A stretch of 60,000 nt of DNA, taken from NCBI GenBank assembly GCA_950295325.1, contig OX485806.1, forward strand, positions 31,374,001-31,434,000, given 5' to 3'. Origin of the DNA: Polytrichum commune (Eukaryota; Streptophyta; Polytrichopsida; Polytrichales; Polytrichaceae). The notes beneath the pieces are model-generated. The model had not been told where the DNA came from and ran no database searches. It worked only from the letters and a program-made list of their open reading frames with translations. A program made the translations under genes and the position numbers. Shown one piece after another: positions 34,901 through 45,755 of the stretch; position 1 is the first letter of the stretch; each line of letters opens with the position of its first letter.

Positions 34901-35950
34901 AAATTTAACATTATAAGATGGATCAATAAGGCTCAAGAAGATATTTGAATACATGTTTACATGCAACACTACCAAAAGAATGGGTGTTGTGATAGGTGTT
35001 AGAAGCAACACAAAGATGAACTATAATTTTGACTAGGTCTAGAGAACGTAGGTGTATGCAAAGGCACAAAACTGCAAAAGGAAGGGATGGGGATGGGGAA
35101 GGTGCATTTAACACATGAGGATACTCACTATGAAAGTCCAGGTATCTCTAGCTTAAGTAAGTCTTTGGGTGGCCTCCTATTGGAGGATCCACATGAGGAA
35201 CACACCCCCTACGAATCGTAGAGTATGTAGATTGGGAGATACCCAACAATTTTGACACTTCATGTGTGCTACACCCATGCTACAATATGGCTATAGCATT
35301 CAACCTCTTCTCCTTTGGTAATGCTCTCATGGGCAAAGGAAACCTTCATAATTGTAAGAGAAACTGTCCTAAGAGACCACACTACTAACCAGAAGTGAGA
35401 GGAAGAACCCTAGGCGGTGTTGTGAACTTATTCATACAATTGAAGGTGAGTGATGAAATTCCAAATTTCAGTCAATAGACCTGAGTTCATTTGAAATGTA
35501 ATTTCTCTCTCGTCCCTATAACACTCAAGCTGAAATTTGGAAAGGATGATAACCAGTTGGCTGCGCATGTGATCCAATTTACGGTTTGGCAAAAAGATCA
35601 ATAATTATTCCAGAGCTGGCTTCCCGAAATCAATTTGTTTTGTTGATTGACTAAGTTTTGAGAGTCATTGTATACCCAAAACCAAGACTTGACCTAAAAC
35701 TGTCATCTATGAATCTTGCACATTAGAAACACAATGATCGTGGAGATACGTACACCACCCGTGCATTGGATGTAGGTATTGGTTTCGGGTCACCTCCAAA
35801 GAGAATTTCAAACCCTTATAACTTTTGCATAGGATCTTCAAATGATACGTTCTTTGATGTGTCGGAATCCTCTCGACCTTGCAAACAAGAAACCACATAG
35901 ACGCGGCAATTCTCACGATAGAACATATGCTTAATGCTTATTCTGCAGGT
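31966..35950. other. No recognised gene or element
   Basis: Open frames at 33024-33224, 34062-34355, 34398-34606, 34634-34837 and 35707-35916 (minus) were inspected, and none has a motif I can name. The 34062-34355 frame (97 codons) has fairly protein-like composition but no family match from memory. No TIR pair or tandem array was noticed. Confidence 0.45.
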
Positions 35951-36037
35951 TGTATGGTCTAAGTACCTCAGCTCTCAAGAGTGTTTTTGACGCGATCAAC
36001 AGCAGAGAGCGAGAGCCAGGTCAAAAGAGTCGCTCAC

Positions 36038-36185
36038 AGAATGTATGCGTTTCCACCCTCTCCATTTAATCTCCTCCATCAATGGCCTTGCGAGCCCAAG
36101 TCCCTACCTAGTAAGTTAGCGTATCAGTACAGCCTGGTTTCATTCCTCCTTCGTGCCTCCCCTGCGACAAGGGTATTGATGGAGC
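36038..36185 (+). repeat. Dispersed repeat E, copy 2
   Basis: Second copy of the repeat at 31815-31965 (GCGTTTCCACCCTCTCC, then TACAGCCTGGTTTCATTCCT and CGTGCCTCC). It lies just upstream of the 84-bp tandem array. Confidence 0.65.
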
Positions 36186-36283
36186 AACGCCAGCTATGTG
36201 AAGCCCTTGGACACTGTGCTTCGTCAGTGTACCACTAGCTGGACTTGGGTTAGGTTCCCAACACACTCACAGCAGGGTAGTAT

Positions 36284-36619
36284 GTGACACAGTATAATGC
36301 ACAGAGCGGCCACTGCCAAATGCTGCTGCTATCGTATAAAAAGAAACTTGGTAACTTCACCATTCTTGTGACACAATATAATGCACAGAGCGGCCACTGC
36401 CAAATGCTGCTGTGATCGTATAAGAAGAAACTAGGTAACTTCACCATTCTTGTGACATCGTATAATGCACAGAGCAGCCACTGCCAAATGCTGCTGTGAT
36501 CGTATAAGAAGAAACTAGGTAACTTCACCATTCTTGTGACACAGTATAATGCACAGAGCGGCCACTGCCAAATGCTGCTGCGATCATATAAGAAGAAGCT
36601 GGGTAACTTCACCATTCTT
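36284..36619. repeat. 84-bp tandem repeat, four units
   Basis: Units start with GTGACA at 36284, 36368, 36452 and 36536, an exact 84-base period, with high identity (shared TATAATGCACAGAGCGGCCA). Because 84 is divisible by three, the minus strand stays open through all units (36624-36250) and encodes a repeating 28-residue block containing MVKLPSFFLYD. There is no other sign of coding. Confidence 0.95.
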
Positions 36620-37064
36620 GTCAAATAAGGAACGGAGGGTGTCAGGAGGCTCCCTCTCTCTCTGTGCTCCTGCTGAGTCTGCTGATGAGTGTTCAGAGCC
36701 TAGCAGCCTACACTAAAATAACGCAGTGCACCTTGCACCAGAGGCCTGCCACTCCTTTGCGATTCTTGCAGGAGTTATGATGCGAGGGAACCCAATGGCG
36801 TCCTTATGGTGGTACTTTGTAAGCTTATGGAAGTACCCTTCTTTGACCCAATGTCTCGACCTGCTGCTCTCTTCACAAGTGGGTTGATACACATTGTCTG
36901 TCTACCTACTGACTGTAGCTAGTCTGATGATGGTCGAATGGTAATCCATGACATCACACACAGAATAAATTCCCGGGTTGCATTGAATACCTGATCAAGT
37001 GCCCCTGCTTGGTGAGTCAGCCACAGAGATGAGGTTACATGATACGATACACTTACGGACGATG

Positions 37065-38345
37065 CTGCCTCCCTCCCCACACCCATGCGATAACAACACC
37101 TCCTGTATACCTAAACTCCTTTTTAAGTTGTTATATTGTCTTGTTTTGGTTGGGTGGATTGTTGGTGATTGGAAGAAGGAGGTCAACACATTTTACCATG
37201 TAGTCATTGGATGTTGTATTGATAAATTATGGGTTTTCAAAGTGTTGATTACAGTGAGGTGTTTTTGAGGTTTTCATGTTTTAGGACACACAGTTACATG
37301 TCACACAAATGATGGTACATGGTAAACGTATGGATGTTGCTTGATTCCCTCACTCAATTGATAACAACACCTATACCTGATCACCCTTGTAAGCAATTTG
37401 AGCACAGTTATTACGTTTCCTTATTTTGGTTGAGTGGGTTGTTGGTAATTGATAGAAAGGATTTTCAATACTATTCAACATGTAATCGTTCATCGTATGA
37501 ATATACTATAGATTTACAAAGTGTTGAATGCGTTGAGGTTTCTTTCAAATCTTCATGTTTTAGAATACGTGGTTGCATGCCGCACAAACGATGTTGCATG
37601 ATAATTTTGGATGTTGCCTCCCCACGTCCATACGACAACAATTTTATTGCACTTATTACGTTATCTTATTCTGGTTGGGTAGAATGTTGTTGATTGGAGA
37701 AAGGATGTCAACACATTTTATCATGCAGTCATTGGACATTATATGAGAAATTATGGTTTTTCAAAGTGTTGATTAAAATGAGGTATCTTTAAAATCCTCA
37801 TATTTTAGGACACGCAATTACATGTCACAACAACAACGTTACATGAAAACTTATGGATGTTGCCTCCCCACACCCATACAATAACAACACCTATACCTAA
37901 TCATCCTTTTTAAGCCAATTTTAGCAAGGTTATTGTATTACCTAAATTTTGGTTGGGTAAATTGAGAAAGGAGGTCAACATTTCTCAACATGTTTAAGAT
38001 GTAGTTTTGGACATTGAATGAATAAACTATGTTCTATCAAATCAACTTTGGCTTTTCAGGTTCTAGGCAATAATTTATAAGGGTTATGTAAATGATTGGC
38101 AAGTGCCTTGCTGCACATATCACATAACATGATAACTCACAAGTGTTGCCCACACTTATATAGTAACTACCTACAATCCTCCTTTGAAGTATTTTAACAT
38201 ATTTAATATTATGATATAACATGGTTTTGGGTGGGTCTTGTTGGTGTTGTAAAGAGGATTCAACGAAATTTACCATGTAATTTTTGGACACCGTATGAAC
38301 AAATTATGCATTTTCAAAGTGTAGTTTATAGGTGTGGCCAAAACC
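37065..38345. repeat. Degenerate ~270-bp tandem array, about five units
   Basis: GATAACAACACCT-type strings recur at about 37088, 37361, 37632 (altered), 37879 and 38162 (altered). Each is followed by GTTGGTTGGGT-like, GGAGGTCAACA-like, TTTTCAAAGTGTTGAT-like and CATGTTTTAGGACAC-like blocks. Divergence rises towards the right end. Open frames 36999-37268 and 37319-37693 ride on two units but share no conserved reading. Confidence 0.8.
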
Positions 38346-38703
38346 AACTCTATATTATCATGTTCAAGCTATGTTCATTTAAGGCAAGAATCTATAGGGT
38401 TCATTTTTGGATCATGATAACAATTACTCATATTTATCATAATTAGCCTTCAACAATAGTAATTGCAACCATCTTCATCATTCTAACAAAATGGCAATGT
38501 CATTCATGTAAGTAGCTCTCGAAGGCAAGAAGTTGTGGTGTTAGTTTACATGTAAAGTACACTAGGGTTCGTGCATTATATTGCATAATGCACAAGTCCA
38601 AGTGCATTGTGTGCAAGATAACCGTCCAACACAATGTTCCAACGGAGCTAGACCATACTCTGGAATTCTTGCTTTTATGTCAACATCCACAAAAACAAAC
38701 AAT

Positions 38704-39207
38704 CCCAGGGAGTGCACTGTTCAAGTACTGTTTTTATACACGTGGGTGCACAAAAGGGGTATTATTTAAAACAAGCATGTACAAAATGTACGTACAAGAG
38801 ACATATTGCTATTAAGCAAGAAGTAGATATACATGAGGCTATAGAAAAATATATGTAAAGTACGCATTTACGCGTTTACACGTTTACGCGTTCAAGTCAA
38901 ACATGGACCAAGAATCATGTGTTTTTTCATCCACTAAGTAACGACTTTATAACTAAAAATCCATGATTTGATATTATACATATAATAGGGCCATATTTTT
39001 GCATTTCCAAACATTTGTACACATGTTATATACAATTTATGTATTTGTTTCTGGACCCTTGTGTACGTATGGAAATGTATTTTGAAGCAATGAGATTTGT
39101 AAGTATATTGCTTGATTTTAGCAAAAATAAAATGTATACAGGGGTATTTTATTAAGGGGCATGCACGCACGTGATGTTTGGTTTTAATGAATAGTGCACT
39201 CCCTGAG
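38704..39207. mobile_element. 504-bp foldback/hAT-like element with perfect 8-bp TSD
   Basis: The ends are the inverted pair CYCAGGGAGTGCACTRTTCA (20 bp, two differences). Weaker inverted similarity continues through CACGTG.GTGCA and a GGGGTATT/AATACCCC pair. Both flanks are CAAACAAT (38696-38703 and 39208-39215), a perfect 8-bp duplication. The element therefore has long, partly eroded arms and is non-coding; minus-strand open frame 39263-38934 crosses its border. An 8-bp TSD and CAGGG-like end fit hAT. Confidence 0.87.
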
Positions 39208-39600
39208 CAAACAATGATTTCTCTTAATCCCATACTCACAAGCTCATTGAAGAGAACTGGCACCTCTTATGAAAGAATTTTATGGATGGATGAAAAAATT
39301 ATAAAAATTCACACAAATTTTCAACTATCCATGTGTTCCAAATCAAAAGATTATAACGCGAACGTGTATGTTGGTGCTAATATGCAACAACGACAACAAC
39401 AAACAATGATCTCTCTTGAATCCATATCAGAAGCTCAACAAAAAACGGTGTCGCTTATTATGGTAGGTCTTCACATACGGATGAATTTTTTATAAAATTA
39501 GCCTTGTTCGCACATTTTGAACTGCCCACGTATTCCAAATCGAAAATTTGATACAGGAACGTGTTCTTTGGTGTTGTCCGGGCACTGAAACTGCCCGGAC
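39208..39600. repeat. Two-copy ~195-bp duplication ending in a GC hairpin
   Basis: CAAACAATGAT(T/C)TCTCTT..ATCC.TA starts at 39208 and again at about 39401. Both units continue with GGATGAA, AAAATT, a CCA(T/C)GT(G/A)TTCCAAATC string and GGAACGTG- or GCGAACGTG-like ends. The second unit ends in a perfect 9-bp hairpin, GTCCGGGCA / TGCCCGGAC (39576-39584 and 39592-39600), followed by AAAAACAAAAACAAAAAC. Open frame 39178-39495 spans both units without recognisable content. Confidence 0.75.
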
Positions 39601-39619
39601 AAAAACAAAAACAAAAACG

Positions 39620-40860
39620 TCCACCTCGCCTTTAGAGGCATAACTTAAAAGCTCCTGAGAGACTGATCATTGGGCATAAAAGCTCAGCCAACGCCCCACC
39701 CAAGCCGCCATTTTTTAATAGATCTCCATAATAATGGGAGAGATTTCTCACTTGCAAGTACTAACTACCTTTTCCCTTATGAGACACGAACTAGACTGGA
39801 GCCACATGTAATTAATTCACTGTCAGCCAATGAGGAGCCTCCTACGTGGCTGGGTTATTGAAAGCTTTCTACTATTACAGCACTTTTGGGGAGGACTCTT
39901 ACAGCACTTTTACTCCTAGTATTCATTTTTAATTCACCAGCATGGGATCTGGGGTTACTACCAGCTTTGACCTGGAATCCAAAGGCTCCAATTAAAGTCA
40001 GGATGATGAATGAATTGAGTTAATGCTCCAACAATGAATGAATGAATGAATGAATGCCACCATGCTGAAAGCATGGCCAACCAGTTACCAGGCCTCCAAG
40101 CCTCAAGGATGGCACTAAGGTATATTCAAAGTGTGATCTCATTTGGAACACTCTCACAAACATGCATAATTAGTTCAATTTGCACATGCCCAAGGGGTCG
40201 CTCAAAGCAAACTAACTCGAGGAAAATATTTCTTAGGGTCGGTTTAGACTACAACGAAGAAGCGCACTGGTCAGTCAAGAAGTTCAACCCGAGACAAGGC
40301 TGTTTGAGGCAATAATTGGTATGGTGGACAAGATGGAAAAACACTTAAAAAAGAAAATACAATGTTTCAAGTTGGAGTTCTTTGGAGGTCAAGTTTTTTG
40401 TCCAAGGGTTTGAGGTTGCCCAAGAAACTTGACCTTTGAAGAACTCCCCTAGCAAAAAGTGGCGTCTTGTTGGTACCCGTGTCATTTTTCATCCATGCTT
40501 GAAGCTTTGCACTAGAGAAATCTTGGCTGAAGTGTGAATCCCAGTGGGTGAAGAACTCGTTTTCTAGCTAATCATATTGCTCCATTTCCTTGAAATTCTT
40601 GGCCGGTGCACTTTTTCACCGTAGTCTAAACTGGTCTTTAGTAACGGGTTGTGGTGGTGGTGGTTGTTGTTGTTGAACTTGGATTTCAAAGTTCAAGATT
40701 TTGTCGGGAATGAATATGAGTTTTCAACGACATAACATTATTTAGCAATAGGGTTTGCACTATGGGGCCAAGAATTTTGTTGGCTTAATGCCCCTTTTAT
40801 GTTGGCCACCCTTGCAAAATGAGCAGTATTCAACATTATGTTGCTACATGCACATAAATG
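39620..40860. other. No recognised gene; short AATG microsatellite
   Basis: Six AATG units lie at 40033-40056. Open frames 39670-39861 and 40046-40315 show no recognisable domain. A GGT/GTT triplet run lies near 40649-40674. Confidence 0.5.
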
Positions 40861-40869
40861 GTATATGTA

Positions 40870-41408
40870 TTAGTATGCTTCATGTGAAAGTGCGCCCATT
40901 GATGCACCCTTTGCAAAGTGTTGCTATGAGACTCACATGATTGTTCAAACCAACCTTCCCAAACTTTGCATACTCCATATTACGCTCATTCATGCCATCC
41001 GCCAGAGCATTATGGTGCATAAACTAAAAATGTTGTTTGCCATTGTCCTTCCTACAATAGCCCACCATGCCCATGAAGGTATGCAAACCCTCCTCCCTCA
41101 ACTTCTCGCAAGAGACAACATGAGCCTTGCGAGGACTCCCATCCCACCTCAAACAAACCTTGATTTTCCAGAAGACTAGTAAAATTCCCATCGACCACCA
41201 TTTGAAAATGCTTGTGTGTCAATGGCCCACCCTCTCTATAGAACACAACATATTCTTCCTTGATAAACTTCCTCAACTTCACAAGTAGTGCAATGCCAAT
41301 ATCAGTGCCTCCCATCACAATTGTCACATACACCTCAAAATACTTTAGACATTCGCGGCTTTGCTCTTGCATTTGCAAGTGAGCAAGAGCTCACATCCTA
41401 AGAGCCAT
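40870..41408 (-). pseudogene. HUH-like (possibly Replitron-type) endonuclease remnant, copy 1
   Basis: On the minus strand a start at 41408 opens a protein matching copy 2. An early stop (TGA, 41393-41391) is followed by QMQEQSRECLKYFEVYVTIV, GIALLVKLRKFIKEEYVVF and GGPLTHKHFQMVVDG. The HKHFQ string (41216-41202) sits about 40 residues after a VTI beta-strand-like motif, the spacing of motifs I and II in Rep/HUH endonucleases. The frame then degrades, though GKVGLNNHVS (about 40960-40931) is still readable in another frame before homology to copy 2 ends. The stop, frameshifts and truncation make this dead. The HUH reading is inference; it is certainly the same family as copy 2. Confidence 0.5.
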
Positions 41409-41555
41409 TCAAGAATAATTGAAAGGATAAGAGGATCCGAATGACCAACAATCCCAAGTAGTTAGTGATGGAAGATGTTGCCACTACGAGCAAAAGATGT
41501 AAGGTCTAGAAACGAGGTTGCAATGTGCAACCACTAGCAACCCTTCTACTTGCCA

Positions 41556-42361
41556 TCAACCCCCCCCCCCCCTCCCCCTCCCGCCGCTACTTGAGGCAAC
41601 AACAACGCCCTCATTAATGTAATGCCTTTGCAAGTCCGTGAAGGTAGGATCTCCATCATCTCCCTCCACACCAACAACTTGTACATGACGAAGTGCACAA
41701 TTAATTGCTCTCTCCTCTGCTTGATGTTCAAGTGCAATCCTATGAGCATTAAAATATTGCATATTGGAGACATTGTTCATCATGTCAAAGGAGATATTGG
41801 AGATGTCTTTCATTTTAATATCATATAGATTCATCACGATCTCCCATATCAAAGCCGCCCTCCTACATTCATACCCACGGACTGCAACGGAATCAATTGT
41901 GTTGGATTTGGATAGAATTGGCCACTCTTGCACATATGGAACAAAGTCCACGCAAGGCTAGCACCCGAATTCTTCTTCATGTGAAAGTGGGCCCATTGAT
42001 GCGCCCTTTGCAAAATGTTGCTATGTGAGGGACTCACACGATCATTCAAACCAACCTTCCGAAACTTTGCATACTCCATTTTACCGTCATTTATGTCCTC
42101 TGCTAGAACATTATGGTGCACAAACTTAAAATGCTCTTTGCCATTGACCATGACTTGAAAATGCTTGTGCGTCAATGGCCCACCGTCTCTACATAACACA
42201 ATATATTTTTCCTCGATAAACTTCCTCAACTTCACCAATAGTGCAATACCAATATCGGTACCTCCCATCGTAATTGTCACCTACACCTCAAAATATTTTA
42301 GACATGCGTGGCTTTGCTCTTGCATTTGCAAGCAAGCAAGAGCTTGCATCCTAGGAGCCAT
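41556..42361 (-). pseudogene. HUH-like (possibly Replitron-type) endonuclease remnant, copy 2
   Basis: Start at 42361 (MAPRMQALACLQMQEQS), then a TAG stop at 42283-42281 where copy 1 has Tyr. The VTITMGGTDIG motif and GGPLTHKHFQVMVNG follow, with HKHFQ at 42169-42155. Next come GKVEYAKF-like and VGLNDRVSPSHSNILQRAHQW blocks, then CKSGQFYPNPT in one frame and ECRRAALIWEIVMN plus DIKMKDISNISFD in another, so a frameshift lies near 41880-41950. The SGQFYP..., RAA.IWEI and DI..ISF pattern is the C-terminal layout I associate with Replitron Rep proteins. The stretch where a catalytic Tyr would be expected looks deleted. The C-terminus dissolves into Gly/Ser codons over a poly(C) tract. Not functional. 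Confidence 0.5.
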
Positions 42362-42439
42362 TTAAAAACAATTGAAAGCATAGGAGGATCCAAATGACCA
42401 ACAATCCCAAGTAGTTATTGATGGAAGATGTTGCCACTA

Positions 42440-44654
42440 CGAGCATAAGAGTGAGGGGGTCAAAAAATGAGGATGCAATGTGCAACCACATGCAACCCCT
42501 CTGCTTGAGACGGCAAGGTCCCAAACCCAGAAGGCAATTGCAATTGGTAGCCGCTTGTGCTTGCCACATCCATCCTCAACCATTGTCCAAACATGCGCTT
42601 TCCAAGCCTTTGGATGACACCGCCACTCCCATGTTGGCGATGTGGCGATGTGGCCATTAGCCACCCCTAGAAGGCCTCATAAACTGGTCCCCCCCCCCCC
42701 CCCACGCTGGCACCTGACTAACCAAAAATAATAATGGCCAATCAAACTTTTCCACATTGGCGTCCCCACCAAACATTGCAAAACAAAGCTCATATATTGT
42801 TCAATATGTAAGCGTAAAGTAACAGTTGGGCCCAAACCTAAGATACCGTTCGGGATTTTATAAAGGAAGTATATTAAAATACTCCTCAAGTAGTGCATGC
42901 ATGTTGGTGCCCCAAGAAGAGCACAACACCTTCTGGGCAAGTCAGTACCAACATGCAAAATTATTGGGCCTAGAAATCTTGGGTGTCATTTGAGATAAAT
43001 CCTACCACACATGCTTTATTGAGCAAATTTTGAGCATGTAGTTCATTAATCTCTTCAAAACACGTGCATATTTGGAATCATATTTTGGATATGCACCTAA
43101 CCACATGCCACGCAAATATAGGTGTCCAATTATGACAAGTAATTGAATTGGGCACATGTACCTTGGTGCAACTAAAAAAGGATATGGCATAGGTTATTAG
43201 TTAGCTAGGCACAAATTGATCTTTAAAATAGATACCATTGGTTGTGGAAAATATACATGTGATTTGCCCAACTTTATTTCTATTAACCTTACACAATTTT
43301 CAAAGTGGCAAAATTCTCATTGTATACAAGATTACATAGGTGTTTGTTAGTAAAAGATTTGAATGGTGTTAGTTACGTGGATCGAGACTTAGAACATTCA
43401 TAAGAATAATGAAGTAATTAACCCTTAAATGACAAAACACCCAAATGGGGCTTGCAACTTCAAATGAATAAAACTTTCCCGATAGAGGCAATTCTTAGCA
43501 AATAACTTTCTCACATGTAGCTATTAAGGTTGTCTATCACATCATAATCTTGATCATCAATGATTATCTTCAATGTCTCATGAAGCATTCAACATAATTT
43601 GACAAATCTACCGCTCGAAGAACATGTAATGCAACTTCCCATCAATTATTATGATTCTAGTGAATCCTATCAATGTTTCCCATCAAAACAATAAGATTTG
43701 TGTTTGTGATGAATTTTTGAAGTGGTTACCGTAGTATGTTTACCACATCGGCTCTTTATAGGAAAAAATAATTATTGAAATTTACATTGGCAATCCCAGA
43801 TTTAAAAGAAAATCAAAGTTTCTCATATTAAATTTTTATATTTTAAAGCACAATTTTAAAAATCCATTTTCATGAAAATAGTGTTATTAGTGCCAAAGTG
43901 GTGAAGGTACTATGGTACACTCAAATACACTATGGGATGATGAGAACTTTCAATTATCCTCATTAATAACCATATGGATGCGATCTTTTATGACATTTAT
44001 CATAACGCCCTTTAAAATATACTTTTTGAACATTGTTCAAACACATCCTAGAATGTGTAATACCCCCTCGTTCTTTAAAGATTTAAAGTCTATATACTCA
44101 CCTTCACAAGCATTTAAAACATATTATTCAAATATGAACCCTCAAAAAATCAGTCCACAACTCTACTCATTCTTGGAAAATGTCATGTTTCCCATTCTTA
44201 TTTTACAACCTAAAATGATCAAAATGACAACATGAATTCGGCACTTTGTTAATGGACAACCACTTATTGCAAAGTTAAAATGCTAATGATGATACATTTC
44301 ACAACCATGAAGAGGGCAACAACAAAATTATATTATATTCTCTCACAACCAAGGCTAAGAATCTAAAATTAACGATTGAAACAATTCAAGTGGTTGAGTG
44401 GATGGAAAGTCCATTTGGGTGGCAAGAAAATGAGGAGAACATTAGGTGTATGTGCATAACTTTAGGAGAACGTTAGGAGAGCACAAAGAAGCTCTCCATA
44501 ACTTTCCGGTTTTACTCAAAGTCTCAAACAAGAGACCATTAAGGAGTTCAAGCCCAACACATCCCCATACTTCATGGCTAACTCTATTGTATCTAAAGGA
44601 TTGTTGCTTAAGATATTTTGCAATTTTGATGACACCTACTCAATTCAAGTACAT
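42440..44654. other. Flank of the HUH-like duplication and AT-rich stretch without genes
   Basis: The part up to about 42510 still matches sequence at 41460-41550 (GATGGAAGATGTTGCCACTA), so it belongs to the duplicated unit. A poly(C) run of 15 lies at 42689-42703. Open frames 42418-42660, 42677-42958 (minus) and 43912-44235 have no recognisable domain. Confidence 0.5.
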
Positions 44655-44786
44655 GCATGTGTTATTTGGTTATTCTTAATCATATCCCTGAACCTCATTG
44701 GTGTGTGGTTAAATGAAAACGAAACAACAAACGCCGTGAAAACATATGATTAAAAAAGATTTGACCATACCTTCAAAATTTGACTA

Positions 44787-45112
44787 CCGTAACACCATAG
44801 CAGGTTCGTCCTTAAATAATTCCAAAAAAAAATAAAAAAAATCAGAAATTCCAGGCCATGAAGAACGAAATTATGGAAAATTATATTATGAAAAGAACGA
44901 AAATCCAGAAAGTTGGGTGAAGCAGACTCTGTTGAAAAAATCAATTTAAGTTGTCATCCCGGTACATCTACTCTGTTCCAGGACGAATTATTTTTTTTCC
45001 TCAAAATAGAAGAACGAATTTCAAAAAAATCTATTTTTAGCAAACGAACCTTATTTTTTCAAAAAAAATAAATATTCGTTCACCAGGTGATGAACCTGCT
45101 ATGGTGTTACGG
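44787..45112. mobile_element. TA-flanked MITE (326 bp) inserted in repeat G
   Basis: Terminal inverted repeats of at least 22 bp with one mismatch: CCGTAACACCATAGCAGGTT leads at the left, and its reverse complement closes the right end. TA is present on both sides (44785-44786 and 45113-45114). The interior is A/T-rich with several GAACGAA strings and no open frame of note. TSD and structure fit a Tc1/mariner (Stowaway-like) non-autonomous element. Confidence 0.9.
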
Positions 45113-45292
45113 TAACTATTCCACACTCGACAATGAACATAATTAAGAGAACCTATGCATTTGACCAAGGACTCAACAAACATGCACTTCCAATAACCAT
45201 ATCTACATCATAAAAAATCCGAATTTTGTCGATGCGTCATCGTAACTAGATTTGGTGCTAATGCAACACAAGTTTTGTGGTGGAAGAGTCTA

Positions 45293-45713
45293 AGGTAGAA
45301 ATACCATAACCCATTAACCACCCTCTAGCCGTGCACTAGACCACCGTCATAATGGTGAAGTGCCATCTCTAAAACCGATCATGGCTTGGCGGCAACTTCA
45401 ATGCGTGTACACTCAGTGTAGCCAACGAGAGTCAAGTGGTAATGTACTCATGTGGTAACCGATTCAGGCGATGTTCTGTATGGAAATGCGGATTACCATG
45501 TTCGGTGTAGGGAAAATCTAGTGAACAAGTAGGGGGTTGGACAACGTTCCACTTTGAAATATTGTAGCATTTTTTGTATAGGGCAAAAAAATAAGAAACA
45601 ACTTGCATTCTTCATGAATCCTTCTCGTCTATCTTGCAAAATTATCTCACGATTGTCAAACCAGATCTTCAATGCGTATCACCTTGTTTTCACGGGTTAT
45701 GGTATTTCTACCT
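45293..45713. mobile_element. Family F TA-flanked MITE, copy 2 (421 bp)
   Basis: The ends are the perfect inverted pair AGGTAGAAATACCATAACCC, with TA at 45291-45292 and 45714-45715. It matches 12421-12834 along its whole length with scattered substitutions and small indels. It sits in repeat G. Open frame 45554-45739 crosses its right border and is not a gene. Confidence 0.9.
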
Positions 45714-45755
45714 TAAATGGTAGAAGGTGGAGAACATGAAAAAAGAAGCCAAACA

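Larger units (their letters stand above)
44655..45755 (+). repeat. Dispersed repeat G, copy 4, split by two nested MITEs
   Basis: Repeat G blocks appear in three pieces, at 44655-44786, 45113-45292 and 45714-45755. They are interrupted by a 326-bp TA-flanked element and a 421-bp family F element. Joining the pieces across one TA each time gives sequence collinear with the copies at 31.5 kb and 29.5 kb. Confidence 0.7.

Noticed and set aside
41540-41600. Gly/Ser-rich C-terminus of the HUH-like protein as a real domain
   Set aside because: It is the translation of a poly(C)/CCG-rich tract after the conserved region ends.
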